Assembly (NCBI GenBank): GCA_032433765.1
Contig: JAVIAB010000157.1
Span: 1-64,000 of the forward strand
Length of the DNA: 64,000 nucleotides
Direction: 5' to 3'
Source: Megaustenia siamemsis
Lineage: Eukaryota; Mollusca; Gastropoda; Stylommatophora; Ariophantidae
Below are positions 22,557 through 33,895 of this stretch, piece after piece (within the stretch, counting starts at the first letter, position 1; each line of letters opens with the position of its first letter). Under the pieces are notes generated by a model. The model saw nothing but the letters and a program-made list of their open reading frames with translations, was not told the origin of the DNA and did no database searches. The position numbers were made by a program, and so were the translations under genes.

Positions 22557-23140
22557 ACGTAAATTGTTCCTTTAATTGGACGTAAATTTTTTGTTTGGAC
22601 GTAAATCATTCGTTTGTTTAGGATTAAATTATCATGTTGTTTATGCGTAAATTGTCCTATTGTTTGCGCGTAAATTGTCCTGTTGTTTAGGCGTAAATTA
22701 TTCATTTGTTGTTTGGGCGTAAATTATTCATTTGTTGTTTGGGCGTAAATTATACATTTGTTTTTGTCGTAAATTGTACATTTATTTCTGCGTAGATTGT
22801 ACTTTTGGTTTGTCGTAAACTGTTCATTTTTTTGGGCGTAAACTGTTCATTTGTTTGGACGTAAATTGTTCGTTTGTTTGGACGTATATTGTTATTTTGT
22901 TTGGGCGTAAATTGTTTATTTGTTTGGACGTAAATTGTTCATTTGTTTGGGCTAAAATTGTTCATTTGTTTGGACTTAAATTATTCATTTGTTTGGACGT
23001 AAATTGTTCATTTGTCTGGGCGTAAATTGTTCATTTGATTGGACATAAATTGTTCATTTATTTGGGCGTAAATTGTTCGTTTGTTTGAGCGTAAATTGTT
23101 CGTTTGTTTGGACGTAAAGTGTTTACTATTTGGGCGTAAA
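22557..23140. repeat. 23-bp minisatellite, first block
   Basis: The unit is GTAAATTGTTCATTTGTTTG plus GAC or GGC, about 25 copies with frequent indels. The same family returns at 24815-25400. The sequence between is a LINE-derived array, a telomere-like tract and about 215 bp of unique DNA. Confidence 0.95.
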
Positions 23141-23144
23141 TTCC

Positions 23145-24345
23145 TACTCCCTGTGGAGAATAGGTCTTCAACAAACACTTCCAACTCCCTGTGGAGAATA
23201 GGTCTTCAACAAACACTTCCAACTCCCTGTGGAGAATAGGTCTTCAACAAACACTTCCAACTCCCTGTGGAGAATAGGTCTTCAACAAACACTTTCAGCT
23301 CCCTGTGGAGAATAGGTCTTCAACAAACACTTCCAACTCCCTGTGGAGTATAGGTCTTCAACAAACACTTCCAACTCCCTGTGGAGAATAGGTCTTCAAC
23401 AAACACTTCCAACTCCCTGTGGAGAATAGGTCTTCAACAAACACTTCCAACTCCTTGTGGAGAATAGGTCTTCAACAAACACTTCCAACTCCCTGTGGAG
23501 AATAGGTCTTCAACAAACACTTCCAACTCCCTGTGGAGAATAGGTCTTCAACAAACACTTCCAACTCCCTGTGGAGAATAGGTCTTCAACAAACACTTTC
23601 AGCTCTTTGTGGAGAATAGGTCTTCAACAAACACGACCAACTCTTTTTGGAGAATAGGTCTTCAACAAACACTTTCAGCTCTTTGTGGAGAATAGGTCTT
23701 CAACAAACACTTTCAACTCCCTGTGGAGAATAGGTCTTCAACAAACACTTTCAACTCCCTGTGGAGAATAGGTCTTCAACAAACACTTTCAGCTGCCTAT
23801 GGAGAATAGGTCTTCAACAAACACTTCCAACTCCCTGTGGAGCATAGGTCTTCAACAAACACTTTCACCTCCCTGTGGAGAATAGGTCCTCAACAAACAC
23901 TTCCAACTCCCTGTGGAGCATAGGTCTTCAACAAAAACTTTCAGCTCCCTGTGGAGAATAGGTCTTCAACAAACACTTTCAGCTCTTTGTGGAAAATAGG
24001 TCTTCAACAAACACTTTCAGCTCTTTGTGGAAAATAGGTCTTCAACAAACACTTTCAGCTCTTTGTGGAAAATAGGTCTTCAACAAACACTTTCAGCTCT
24101 TTGTCGAGAATAGGTATTCAACAAACACGACCAACTCTCTGTGGAGTATAGATCTTCAACAGATACTTCCAACATGCCTGTGAAGAATAGATCTTCAACA
24201 AACACTTTCAACTCCCTGTGAAAAATAGGTCTTCAACTAACACTTTCAGCTCCCCGTGGAGTAGAGGTCTTCAACAAACAATTTCAGCTCCTTGTGGAGA
24301 ATAGGTCTTCAACAAACACTTTCAACTCCCTGTGGAGCATAGGTC
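23145..24345 (-). repeat. 38-bp minisatellite derived from the LINE-B ORF end, about 31 copies
   Basis: The unit contains CTCCCTGTGGAGAATAGG and TCTTCAACAAACACTT. Over at least 35 bp it equals the 3' end of LINE-B at 29469-29506 with about one mismatch (CTCCCAGTGGAGCATAGG then TCTTCAACAAACACTTTC). Read on the minus strand this is the last dozen codons of that ORF (KVFVEDL.STGS then stop). Sub-variants GAGCATAGG (identical to LINE-B) and GAGAATAGG alternate, and CTCTTTGTGG variants cluster at 23.6-24.1 kb. Confidence 0.93.
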
Positions 24346-24600
24346 AACCCTAACCCTAACCCCAACCCCAACCCTAACCCTAACCCTAACCTAACCTAAC
24401 CCCAACCCCAACCCCAACCCTAACCCTAAACCTAAACCTAACCCTAACCCCAACCCTAACTCTAACCCCAACCCTAACTCTAACCCAAACCCTAAGTCTA
24501 ACACCAAACCTAACTCTAACTCTAACCCCAACCCTAACCCTAACCCTAACCCTGACCCTATCCCTATTCCTATTCCTAACCCTAAACCTAACCCTAACCT
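24346..24600 (-). repeat. Interstitial telomere-like tract (CCCTAA)n, degenerate
   Basis: About 40 hexamers, mostly CCCTAA with many CCCCAA, CTCTAA, CCTAAA and CCTATT variants. The TTAGGG strand is the minus strand. It follows the 38-bp array directly with no spacer (AGGTCAACCCTAACC). TTAGGG is the usual animal telomere repeat. The heavy divergence rules out a live telomere end and suggests an old insertion, fusion or telomerase repair scar. Confidence 0.93.
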
Positions 24601-24814
24601 TGCCGACTTGTCAAAGATACGCCCTTGAGCCAACACGTGTTGCAGCTACAGCCAGCAGCAGGAACGGAAAGTTGAATTGAGGGCACCACAGGTAGGTGTT
24701 TATTTGAGGGCGTGAGCTCACAGGCAGCTCCATCAGATTTTGTTGGAACTTGAGTTCTTGATCTACCGGTCGCGGTTCTCAACATGTCAGGCTCCTGCAC
24801 ACAGCTCCTGAACT

Positions 24815-25400
24815 GTCCATTTATTTGGTCGTAAATTGTCCATTTGTTTGGACGTAAATTGTCCATTTGTTTGGACGTAAATTGTTCATTTTTAGGACGT
24901 AAATTATTCATTTGTTTTTGCCGTAAATTGTTCATTTGTTTGGACGTAAATTGTTCATTTGTTTGGACGTAAATTGTCCATTTGATTGGACGTAAATTGT
25001 TCATTTGTTTGGTCGTAAATGATCTTTTTGTTGAACGTAAATTGTTAATTTGTTTGGACGACAATTGTTCATTTGTTTAGACGTAAATTGTTCATTTGTT
25101 TGGACGTAAATTGGTCATTTGTTTGGACGTAAATTGTTCACTTGTTTTATCGTAAATTGTTTACTTGTTTTTATCGTAAATTGTTCACTTGTTTTTATCG
25201 TAAATTGTTCACATGTTTTTGTCGTAAATTGTTCATTTGTTTGGACGTAAATTGTTCATTTGTTTGGTCGTAAATTGTTCATTTGTTTGGACGTAAATTG
25301 TTCACATGTTTTTGTCGTAAATTGTTCATTTGTTTGGATGTAAATTGTTCATTTGTTAGGACGTAAATTGTTCATTTGTTTGTACGTTAATTATTCTGGT
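24815..25400. repeat. 23-bp minisatellite, second block
   Basis: Same unit and orientation as 22557-23140 (GACGTAAATTGTTCATTTGT). Variants with TTTTATCG or TTTTTGTCG sit near 25.14-25.32 kb. Order and orientation are consistent with one ancestral array that was split. Confidence 0.95.
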
Positions 25401-25504
25401 CTTTTTGCGTGTATTTTACTTTTCTTGATCTTTCCTTTTCATCACTAACTGGACTTTGTGTGGTGATCTTGTTGGAGTCTTTCTGTGCTGATCCTCTGTG
25501 GAGT

Positions 25505-27318
25505 TTTTTTTATGGGCTATCCTGTGAGGAGTCTTTGTGTGGTGGGTTATCTAGTGAGGAGTCTTGTGTGGTGGGTTATCCTGTGAGGAGTCTTTGTGTG
25601 GTGGGTTATCTAGTGAGGAGACTTTGTGTGGTGGGTTATCTAGTGAGGAGACTTTGTGTGGTGGGTTATCTAGTGAGTAGTCTTTGTATGGTGGGTTATC
25701 CTGTGAGGAGTCTTTGTGTGGGTTATCTAGTGAGGAGACTTTGTGTGGTGGGTTATCTAGTGAGGAGACTTTGTGTGGTGGGTTATCTAGTGAGGAGACT
25801 TTGTGTGGTGGGTTATCTAGTGAGTAGTCTTTGTGTGGTGGGTTATCTAGTGAGTAGTCTTTGTGTGGTGGGTTATCTAGTGAGGAGACTTTGTATGGTG
25901 GGTTATCTAGTGAGTAGTCTTTGTATGGTGGGTTATCTAGTGAGTAGTCTTTGTATGGTGGGTTATCATGTGAGGAGACTTTGTGTGGTGGGTTATCTAG
26001 TGAGTAGTCTTTGTATGGTGGGTTATCATGTGAGGAGTCTTTGTATGGTGGGTTATCATGTGAGGAGACTTTGTGTGGTGGGTTATCTAGTGAGTAGTCT
26101 TTGCATGGTGGGTTATCCTGTGAGGAATATTTGTGTGATGGGTTATCCTGTGAGGAATCTTTGTGTGGTGGGTTATGCTGTGAGGAGTCTTTGTGTGGTG
26201 GGTTATCCTGTGAGGATTCTTTGTGTGGTGGGTTATCTAGTGAGGAATCTTTGTGTGGTGGGTTATCCTGTGAGGATTCTTTGTGTGGTGGGTTATCCTG
26301 TGAGGAATCTTTGTGTGGTGGGTTATCTAGTGAGGAATCTTTGTGTGGTGGGTTATCCTGTGAGGATTCTTTGTGTGGTGGGTTATCCTGTGAGGAGTCT
26401 TTGTGTGGTGGGTTATCTAGTGAGGAGACTTTGTGTGGTGGGTTATCTAGTGAGGAGACTGTGTGGTGGGTTATCTAGTGAGTAGTCTTTGTATGGTGGG
26501 TTATCCTGTGAGGAGTCTTTGTGTGGTGGGTTATCTAGTGAGTAGTCTTTGTATGGTGGGTTATCTAGTGAGTAGTCTTTGTATGGTGGGTTATCTAGTG
26601 AGTAGTCTTTGTATGGTGGGTTATCCTGTGAGGAGACTTTGTGTGGTGGGTTATCTAGTGAGTAGTCTTTGTATGGTGGGTTATCCGTGAGGAGACTTTG
26701 TGTGGTGGGTTATCTAGTGAGTAGTCTTTGTATGGTGGGTTATCCTGTGAGGAGACTTTGTGTGGTGGGTTATCTAGTGAGTAGTCTTTGTATGGTGGGT
26801 TATCTAGTGAGTAGTCTTTGTATGGTGGGTTATCCTGTGAGGAGACTTTGTGTGGTGGGTTATCCTGTGAGGAGACTTTGTGTGGTGGGTTATCTAGTGA
26901 GGAGACTTTGTGTGGTGGGTTATCCTGTGAGGAGACTTTGTGTGGTGGGTTATCTAGTGAGGAGACTTTGTGTGGTGGGTTATCCTGTGAGGAGACTTTG
27001 TGTGGTGGGTTATCCTGTGAGGAGACTTTGTGTGGTGGGTTATCCTGTGAGGAGACTTTGTGTGGTGGGTTATCTAGTGAGGAGACTTTGTGTGGTGGGT
27101 TATCCTGTGAGGAGACTTTGTGTGGTGGGTTATCTAGTGAGGAGACTTTGTGTGATGGGTTATCTAGTGAGGAGACTTTGTGTGGTGGGTTATCTAGTGA
27201 GGAGTCTTGTGTGGTGGGTTATCTAGTGAGGAGTCTTTGTGTGGTGGGTTATCTAGTGAGGAGTCTTTGTGTGATGGGTTATCTAGTGAGGAGTCTTTGT
27301 GTGGTGGGTTATCCTGTG
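25505..27318 (+). repeat. 30-bp minisatellite, about 60 copies
   Basis: The unit is TTATCTAGTGAGGAGACTTT plus GTGTGGTGGG. Alternates are CCTGTGAGG, TAGTGAGTAG and AGTCTT. Variants form local blocks: GAGTAG near 25.8-26.1 and 26.5-26.8 kb, GGATTC at 26.2-26.4 kb, strict CCTG/CTAG alternation at 26.8-27.1 kb. A 30-bp unit keeps frame, so a run of more than 300 codons of a ten-residue motif (VVGYLVRRLC in one frame, GGLSSEETLC in another) stays open. I see no signal peptide, start context or flanking exon that supports translation. Confidence 0.97.
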
Positions 27319-27455
27319 ATATTCTTTATTTGGGTTAGTACGCCATTGAGATGTTCGGGTCTAGAGTTGGTAGATGACAAAACAAACTGGAATTAGCGAG
27401 TTGCAAAGATTATCTTGATTTCTCGGATCTGTTTGGAAACTTTGCCCAGTGGTGA

Positions 27456-28225
27456 AGTTGTGCTAAACTAGGTCTTCTATATCATCAGTTGGAGTTTGTT
27501 GTGGTTGTAAAGTTAAACTAGGTTTTCTATATCATCAGTTGGAGTTTGCTGTGATTGTAAAGTTAAACTATGTTTTCTATATCATCAGTTGGAGTTGTTG
27601 TGGTTGTAAAGTTAAACTAGGTTTTCTATATCATCAGTTGGAGTTTGTTGTGGTTGTAAAGTTAAACTAGGTCTTTTATATCAGCAGTTGGAGTTTGTTG
27701 TGGTTGTAAAGTTAAACTAGGTCTTCTATATCATCTGTTGGAGTTTGTTGTGTTGTAAAGTTAACTATGTTTTCTATATCATCAGTTGGAGTTTGCTGTG
27801 ATTGTAAAGTTAAACTAGGTTTTCTATATCATCAGTTGGAGTTTGTTGTGGTTGTAAAGTTAAACTAGGTCTTTTATATCAGCAGTTGGAGTTTGTTGTG
27901 GTTGTAAAGTTAAACTAGGTCTTCTATATCAGCTGTTGGAGTTTGTTGTGGTTGTAAAGTTAAACTAGGTCTTCTATATCATCTGTTGGAGTTTGTTGTG
28001 GTTGTAAAGTTAAACTAGGTCTTCTATATCAGCAGTTGGAGTTTGTTGTGGTTGTAAAGCTAAACTAGGTCTTCTATATCATCAGATGGAGTTTGGTTGT
28101 AAAGCTAAACTAGGTCTTCTATATCATCAGATGGAGTTTGGTTGTAAAGCTAAACTAGGTCTTCTATATCATCAGATGGAGTTTGGTTGTAAAGCTAAAC
28201 TAGGTCTTCTATATCATCAGTTGGA
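27456..28225. repeat. 50-bp minisatellite, about 15 copies
   Basis: The unit includes AAACTAGGTCTTCTATATCA, CAGTTGGAGTTTG and TTGTGGTTGTAAAG. The last four copies have lost about 8 bp (GGAGTTTGGTTGTAAAGC) and amplified as a shorter sub-unit. Confidence 0.95.
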
Positions 28226-28230
28226 GTTTC

Positions 28231-28400
28231 TTGTTCTTGTCTAGTGCCCACCCCATCCAGCGCCCCATATAGTTCTTGTGTCCACTGCCCCTGTGTAGTT
28301 CTCTTGTCTAGTGCCCATCCCATCCAGCGCCCCCATATAGTTCTTATGTCCACTGCCCCTATGTAGTTCTCTTGTCTTTTCATCCTGTGTTCTCATGTAT
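28231..28400. repeat. ~67-bp duplication, two copies and a partial third
   Basis: Two units begin TTGTCTAGTGCCCA and include CATCCAGCGCCCC and GTCCACTGCCCCT. A third partial copy (TATAGTGCCCCTGTATAG) follows. No coding content seen. Confidence 0.8.
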
Positions 28401-28585
28401 AGTGCCCCTGTATAGGATCATTGCAGTGGGAATCTCATATTGAAGGAAGGTGTTGCATTCGTAAATGCGAGCGGACACGTATCATGATAATAGTTCACTT
28501 ACGATTAGTCCATCTTTTCATATATTTGTTTGTGCATCTTGATGATAGTTGACGTTATGGCAATGGGTGACCTATATGATGTAGT

Positions 28586-28745
28586 CGCTCGCATGTCCAG
28601 TGATGCTGTTGCTCGTCTGTCGCGTGATGCTGTTGCTCGTCTGTCACGTGATGATGTCGCTCGTCTGTCACGTGATGCTGTCGCTCGTCTGTCACGTGAT
28701 GCAGTCGCTCGTCTGTCACGTGATGCAGTCGCTCGTCTGTCAGGA
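28586..28745. repeat. 24-bp minisatellite, about 7 copies
   Basis: The unit is GTGATGCTGTCGCTCGTCTG plus TCAC. It is divisible by three, giving open frames of an eight-residue repeat, with no evidence of translation. Confidence 0.93.
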
Positions 28746-28794
28746 CCAGAGAAACAAGAATAGGAACTTCATACAAGACCCTCTGACATATGTC

Positions 28795-29445
28795 CTCAAC
28801 TAACGAGACATGTCCTCTACTCACGAGACATATCCTCAACTAACGAGACATGTCCTCAACTAACGAGACATGTCTTCAACTCACGATACATGTCCACAAC
28901 TCACGAGACATGTCCTCAACTAACGAGACATGTCTTCAACTCACGATACATGTCCACAACTCACGAGACATGTCCTCAACTAACGAGACATGTCCACAAC
29001 TCACGAGACATGTCCACAACTCAAGAGACATATCCTCAACTAACGAGACATATCCTTTACTCACGAGACATGTCCACAACTCACGAGACATGTCCACAAC
29101 TCACGAGACATGTCCACAACTCACGAGACATGTCCACAACTCACGAGACATGTCCACAACTCACGAGACATATCCTCAACTAACGAGACATATATCCTCA
29201 CTCACTACAACTCACGAGACATGTCCTCTACTCACGAGACATATCCACAACTAACGAGACATGTCCTCTACTCACGAGACATATCCTCAACTAACGAGAC
29301 ATGTCCTCTACTCACGAGACATGTCCACAACTCACGACATATCCTCAACTAACGAGACATGTCCTCTACTCACGAGACATGTCCTCAACTAACGAGACAT
29401 ATCCTCAACTAACGAGACATGTCCTCAACTTACGAGACATTAAAT
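28795..29445. repeat. 20-bp minisatellite, left block, about 32 copies
   Basis: The unit is ACTCACGAGACATGTCCTCA with variants TAACGAG, TCCACA and ATATCC. The same family resumes at 31777-32825 on the far side of LINE-B, so the LINE sits inside one array. Confidence 0.97.
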
Positions 29446-29804
29446 CAATTCTTCTTCTTCTACCTTTTAGCTCCCAGTGGAGCATAGGTCTTCAACAAAC
29501 ACTTTCCAAGTCATTCTGTTTTTTGCCATTCTTTTAAGATCAATTCATGTCTTCCCCATCATCTTCATCTCTGCTTCTATCTGTCTTCTCCAAGAATTCC
29601 TTGGTCTTCCTCTTTGTCTTTTCCCCTGGGGATTCCAAAAAAGAGCCTGTTGTGTAATACTCTCAGTTGGCTTCCGTAGTGTGTGTCCTATCCAGCGCCA
29701 TCGTCTTCGCTGTATTTCTTTATCCACTGGTATTTGACTGGTACATTTACATAATTCTATGTTAGTGATTTTCTCCTGCCATTTCCATCCTTTTATTCTG
29801 CGTA

Positions 29805-30294
29805 GTAGAAGAAGAAGGAAGATAGTACCCCCGTCACGCCAAGTGACGTATAGGGAATATGGTGTTAGTGACCCGTCAAGCCAAGTGACGTATAGGAATA
29901 TGGTGTTAGTGACCCGTCAAGCCAAGTGACGTATAGGGAATATGGTGTTAGTGACCCGTCAAGCCAAGTGACGTATAGGGAATATGGTGTTAGTGACCCG
30001 TCAAGCCAAGTGACGTATAGGGAATATGGTGTTAGTGACCCGTCAAGCCAAGTGACGTATAGGGAATATGGTGTTAGTGACCGTCAAGCCAAGTGACGTA
30101 TAGGGAATATGGTGTTAGTGACCCGTCAAGCCAAGTGACGTATAGGGAATATGGTGTTAGTGACCCGTCAAGCCAAATGACGTATAGGGAATATGGTGTT
30201 AGTGACCCGTCAAGCCAAGTGACGTATAGGGAATATGGTGTTAGTGACCATAAATTCTACAGACCTTCGGCACATGATTTTTGGTGTAATGTGG
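29805..30294 (-). mobile_element. SINE-1 tail inserted into LINE-B, with 14-bp target-site duplication
   Basis: The direct repeat TTTTATTCTGCGTA flanks it at 29791-29804 and 30295-30308. Inside, the right part (30241-30294) is the reverse complement of SINE-1 body 1288-1350, and the left edge carries the SINE end (CCCGTCACGC against GCGTGACGGGG at 1378). It is a 5'-truncated SINE with a GAAGAAGAAGGAA tail in place of the T/A run. Skipping the insert plus one repeat brings the two LINE-B ORF halves back together at the expected point, which confirms the insertion. Confidence 0.88.
29830..30250. repeat. 42-bp minisatellite grown from the SINE-1 tail, about 10 copies
   Basis: The unit is GTGACCCGTCAAGCCAAGTG then ACGTATAGGGAATATGGTGT. 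It matches, reversed, one segment of SINE-1 (around 1345-1386: GGTCACTAACCCATATTCCC and GTGACGGGG). The single-copy SINE thus has one 42-bp piece repeated in place. Copies are nearly identical, so the expansion is younger than the SINE insertion. Confidence 0.92.
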
Positions 30295-31776
30295 TTTTAT
30301 TCTGCGTAAGCATCCATTAATGAAAGTCTGTACCTTCGTGATTGTCAATTTTGTTATTCTCCATGTTTCACAGTCATATAATAGGACCGACTTAACATTT
30401 GAGTTGAAAATTGTTATTTTTGTATTTAACCTAATTTCTTTGGATTTCCATATGTTTCCCAGTGCAATGAAAGCTCCTCTTGCTTTTGATATCCTTATTT
30501 TGGTATCATTTTCTGTTCCTCCCTCTTTATCTATATTACTGCCCATATATATGTAAGATTGTACATCTAATAGAGGTATTTCTTCTAGTTTTATTTGGTT
30601 ATTGCCAACTGTATTAATTCTCATAATGTTGGTCTTATCTCTATTAATCTTCAGTCCTAGCTGTTGTGATCTCTCATCAAGTATGCTCATTTTATCCCGC
30701 ATCTGTTGATGGCTGTGTGGTAGGAGAGCTATGTCATCAGCAAAGTCTAAATCATCAAGTTGTTTGGTCAGTGACCACGGGATTCCATTTCTGTTATTTT
30801 GAGTTATTTTCATAATCCAATCTATGGGCCAGTTGAAAGAGAAATGGAGACAGAAGGCATCCCTGCCTTACTCCTGTTTTTATTTCAAATGCTTATGTAA
30901 TCTGTCCTTCATGCACCACACAACATTTCGATCCTTCATACATTGTTTTTATCAGGTTAATAAACTTTATGGGGATTCCGTAATGAGTCAGCAGCTTCCA
31001 AAACATTCTTCTGTCTAAACTATCAAATGCTTTTTCGTAATCTATGAATCCAATATAAAGTGGGGATTTCTCCCTCTGCGATCAAGACTCAATCAGAGTT
31101 GGATTCCAGACTCTCTCATGAAGTCAGCTGTCTGTTTAAGCGAATCGATTGCCCCATATAAAGTGGGGATTTGTTCAACTAAACTTTGTTCTACTAAACT
31201 TTTTTCAACTAAACTTTGTTCAACTATTATACATAGAGTAGTTATTTGATCAGCACATGATCTGTTCTTCCTAAAACCTGCTTGTTTATCTCTCAAATGT
31301 TTCTCTATGGCCTCTTTTAGTCTCTCCAGAATGATTCTGCTTAATATTTTTCCTAGCACTGATAGTAGAATAATTCCCCTATAATTTGTGCACTCCTGTA
31401 AACTTCCTTTCTTTGGTACTTTGATCATATAACCTTCTTTCCAGTCTTTAGGTATTTCTTCCCTCTCCCAAATTTTATCTAATAGATTATGTATCATCTT
31501 GGTAGAGGTGTTAATATCTGCTTTGATGGCTTCCGAAGGAATTTCATCTGGTCCTGTGGCTTTACCATTTTTTAATAGTTTGATGGCTTTCATTATTTCT
31601 TCTATGTTTGGTTTTCCACAGTTAACGTGTAACTCTCCTTCTGCTGGTAGTATATCTGGAGGATTATTTGAGCCGGGTCTGTTCAAAAGTTCTTCAAAGT
31701 ACTCTTTCCATCTCTCCATTTGTTCCCTTATATTACTAAGCAGATTTCATTTCTTATCTTTAATAAAGGCATTGTC

Positions 31777-32825
31777 GAGATATGTCCTCCACTCACGAGA
31801 CATATCCTGAACACACGAGGCATATCCTCAACTCACGAGACATTAAATCAACTCACGAGACATGTCGTCTACTCACGAGACATGTCCTCAACTCACAAGA
31901 CATGTCCAACTCACGAGACATTAAATTAACTCACGAGACATGTCCTCAACTCACGAGACATGTCCAACTCACGAGACATTAAATCAACTCACGAGACATG
32001 TCCTCAACTCACGAGACGTTTCCTCAACTCACGAGACAGGTCCTCAACTCACGAGATGTCCTCAACTCACGAGACATGTCCTGAACACACGAGGCATGTC
32101 CTCAACTCACGAGACATTAAATCAACTCACGAGACATGTCCTCTACTCACGAGACATGTCCCCAACTCACAAGACATGTCCAACTCACGAGACATGTTCT
32201 CAACTCACGAGACATGTCCTCAACTCACGAGACATGTTCTCAACTCACGAGACATGTCCTCAACTCAAGAGACATGTCCAACTCACGAGACATGTTCTCA
32301 ACTCACGAGACATGTCCTCAACTCACGAGACATCTCCTCAATTCACGAGACATGTCTTCAACACACGAGATATGTCCTCAAATAATGAGACATGTCCTCA
32401 ACTCACGAGACATGTTCTCAACTCACGAGACATGTCCTCAACTCACGAGACATCTCCTCAATTCACGAGATATGTCCTCAACTCACGAGACATGTCCTCA
32501 ACTCACGAGACATCTCCTCAACTCACGAGACATGTCCTCAACTCACGAGACATGTCCTCAACTCACGAGACATGTCCTCAACTCACGAGACATGTCCTCA
32601 ACACACGAGACATGTCCACAACTCATGAGACATGTCCTCAACACACGAGACATGTCCTCAACTCACGAGACATTAAATCAATTTACAAGATATTAAATCA
32701 ACTTCCGAGACATGTCCTCAACTCACGAGACATGTCCTCAACTCACGAGACATGTTTTCAACTCACGAGACATTAAATCAACTCCCGAGACATGTCCTCA
32801 ACTCTCAAGACATGTCCTATATTTT
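31777..32825. repeat. 20-bp minisatellite, right block, about 50 copies
   Basis: Continuation of the 28795-29445 family (ACTCACGAGACATGTCCTCA). It adds longer sub-units with CATTAAATCA, also seen at the left edge of LINE-B (29436-29445), plus CTGAACACACGAGG and TGTCCAACTC variants. Open frames in all phases reflect the absence of stops in the unit. Confidence 0.97.
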
Positions 32826-32944
32826 ACATCTATGGCAGAGATGATCAGCCATCTATTCCTACCTTTTGCTGCCCTAGTGTTGTCATCACAAATGGCACGC
32901 CTCTGACCGTTGTAATCAGCCACGAGCTAACCGGTTCTAATGTT

Positions 32945-32996
32945 CGCTCACACACTCTCACACACACTCTCACACACACTCTCACACACACGCACG
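32945..32996. repeat. (CACACTCT)n microsatellite
   Basis: A short run of CACACTCTCACACA units grading into ACACGCACGCA. Sequence on both sides is non-repetitive for about 120 bp. Confidence 0.85.
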
Positions 32997-33119
32997 CAAG
33001 GCTCCATGGAAGGGTGGGTAGTTGGGAGATTAACGTGAGTCAATTTAAAGTTGAGGTGTGTTTGTGTGTTTTGCCCCAGAAGGTTTCTCACAGAGATCGT
33101 GGATTCATGAAGTCAGATT

Positions 33120-33895
33120 GTGTGTACTAGTTCTTCCAATGAAGTAAGATTTTTTGTGTGTACTAGTTCTTCAAATGAAGTGAGATTTTTGTGTGTACTA
33201 GTTCTTCCACTGAAGTGAGATTTTGTGTGTATTAGTTCTTCCACTGATGTGAGGTTTTATGTATTAGTTCTTTCACTGAAGTGAGATTTTGTGTATATTA
33301 GTTCTTCCACTGAAGTGAGATTTTGTGTATATTAGTTCTTCCACTGAAGTGAGATTTTGTGTGTATTAGTTCTTTCACTGAAGTGAGATTTTGTGTGTAT
33401 TAGTTCTTTCACTGAAGTGAGATTTTGTGTGTACTAGTTCTTCCACTGAAGTGAGATTTTGTGTGTATTTGTTCTTTCACTGAAGTGAGATTTTGTGTAT
33501 ATTAGTTCTTCCACTGAAGTGAGATTTTGTGTATATTAGTTCTTTCACTGAAATGATATTTTGTGTGTAATAGTTCTTCCACTGAAGTGAGATTTTGTGT
33601 AAATTAGTTCTTCCACTGAAGTGAGATTTTGTGTAAATTAGTTCTTCCAATGAAGTGAGATTTTGTGTGTATTAGTTCTTCCACTGAAGTGAGATTTTGT
33701 GTGTATTAGTTCTTCCACTGATGTGAGGTTTTATGTATTAGTTCTTTCACTGAAGTGAGATTTTGTGTGTATTAGTTCTTCCACTGAAGTGAGATTTTGT
33801 GTGTATTAGTTCTTCCACTGATGTGAGGTTTTATGTATTAGTTCTTTCACTGAAGTGAGATTTTGTGTGTATTAGTTCTTCCACTAGAGTGAATT
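33120..33895. repeat. 34-bp minisatellite, about 23 copies
   Basis: The unit is TAGTTCTTCCACTGAAGTGA then GATTTTGTGTGTAT. A shorter variant (GATGTGAGGTTTTATGTAT) recurs three times in the same context, showing a multi-unit duplication. Confidence 0.95.

Larger units (their letters stand above)
29450..31776 (-). pseudogene. LINE-B: broken non-LTR retrotransposon RT ORF (RTE-like)
   Basis: On the minus strand the ORF can be followed from about 31770 to its stop near 29469. It covers the region upstream of RT (ERWKEYFEELLNRP), RT block GKATGPDEIPSEA, PKKGSLQECTNYRGI, QAGFRKNRSCADQI, FIDYEKAFDSLDR, GVRQGCLLSPFLFQL, the catalytic FADDIALLPHS, then ETWRI, RRWRWIGHTLRKP, GKRQRGRPRNSWRRQ and VFVEDLCSTGS. 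RT copies retrotransposon RNA at the target site. Breaks: a small tandem duplication (EQSLVEKSLVEQSLVEQ) with a frame change near 31.1-31.2 kb, a stop near 30.9 kb, and a SINE inserted at 29805-30294. The endonuclease region is missing. The 3' tail is a (GAA)n-like run (29447-29460). The clade is inferred from motif style. Confidence 0.88.

Noticed and set aside
25409..27396. Plus-strand frames of a ten-residue repeat, one with a hydrophobic N-terminus
   Set aside because: The 30-bp unit keeps frame by length. The same stretch is open in two frames and the hydrophobic start is just the unique edge of the array.
30320..31018. Plus-strand open frames in the LINE-B region
   Set aside because: Antisense shadows of the minus-strand RT ORF, which carries the recognisable motifs.
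28795..32825. CRISPR-like array (regular short repeats)
   Set aside because: There are no unique spacers: the whole unit repeats, and the window is animal DNA with LINEs and SINEs.
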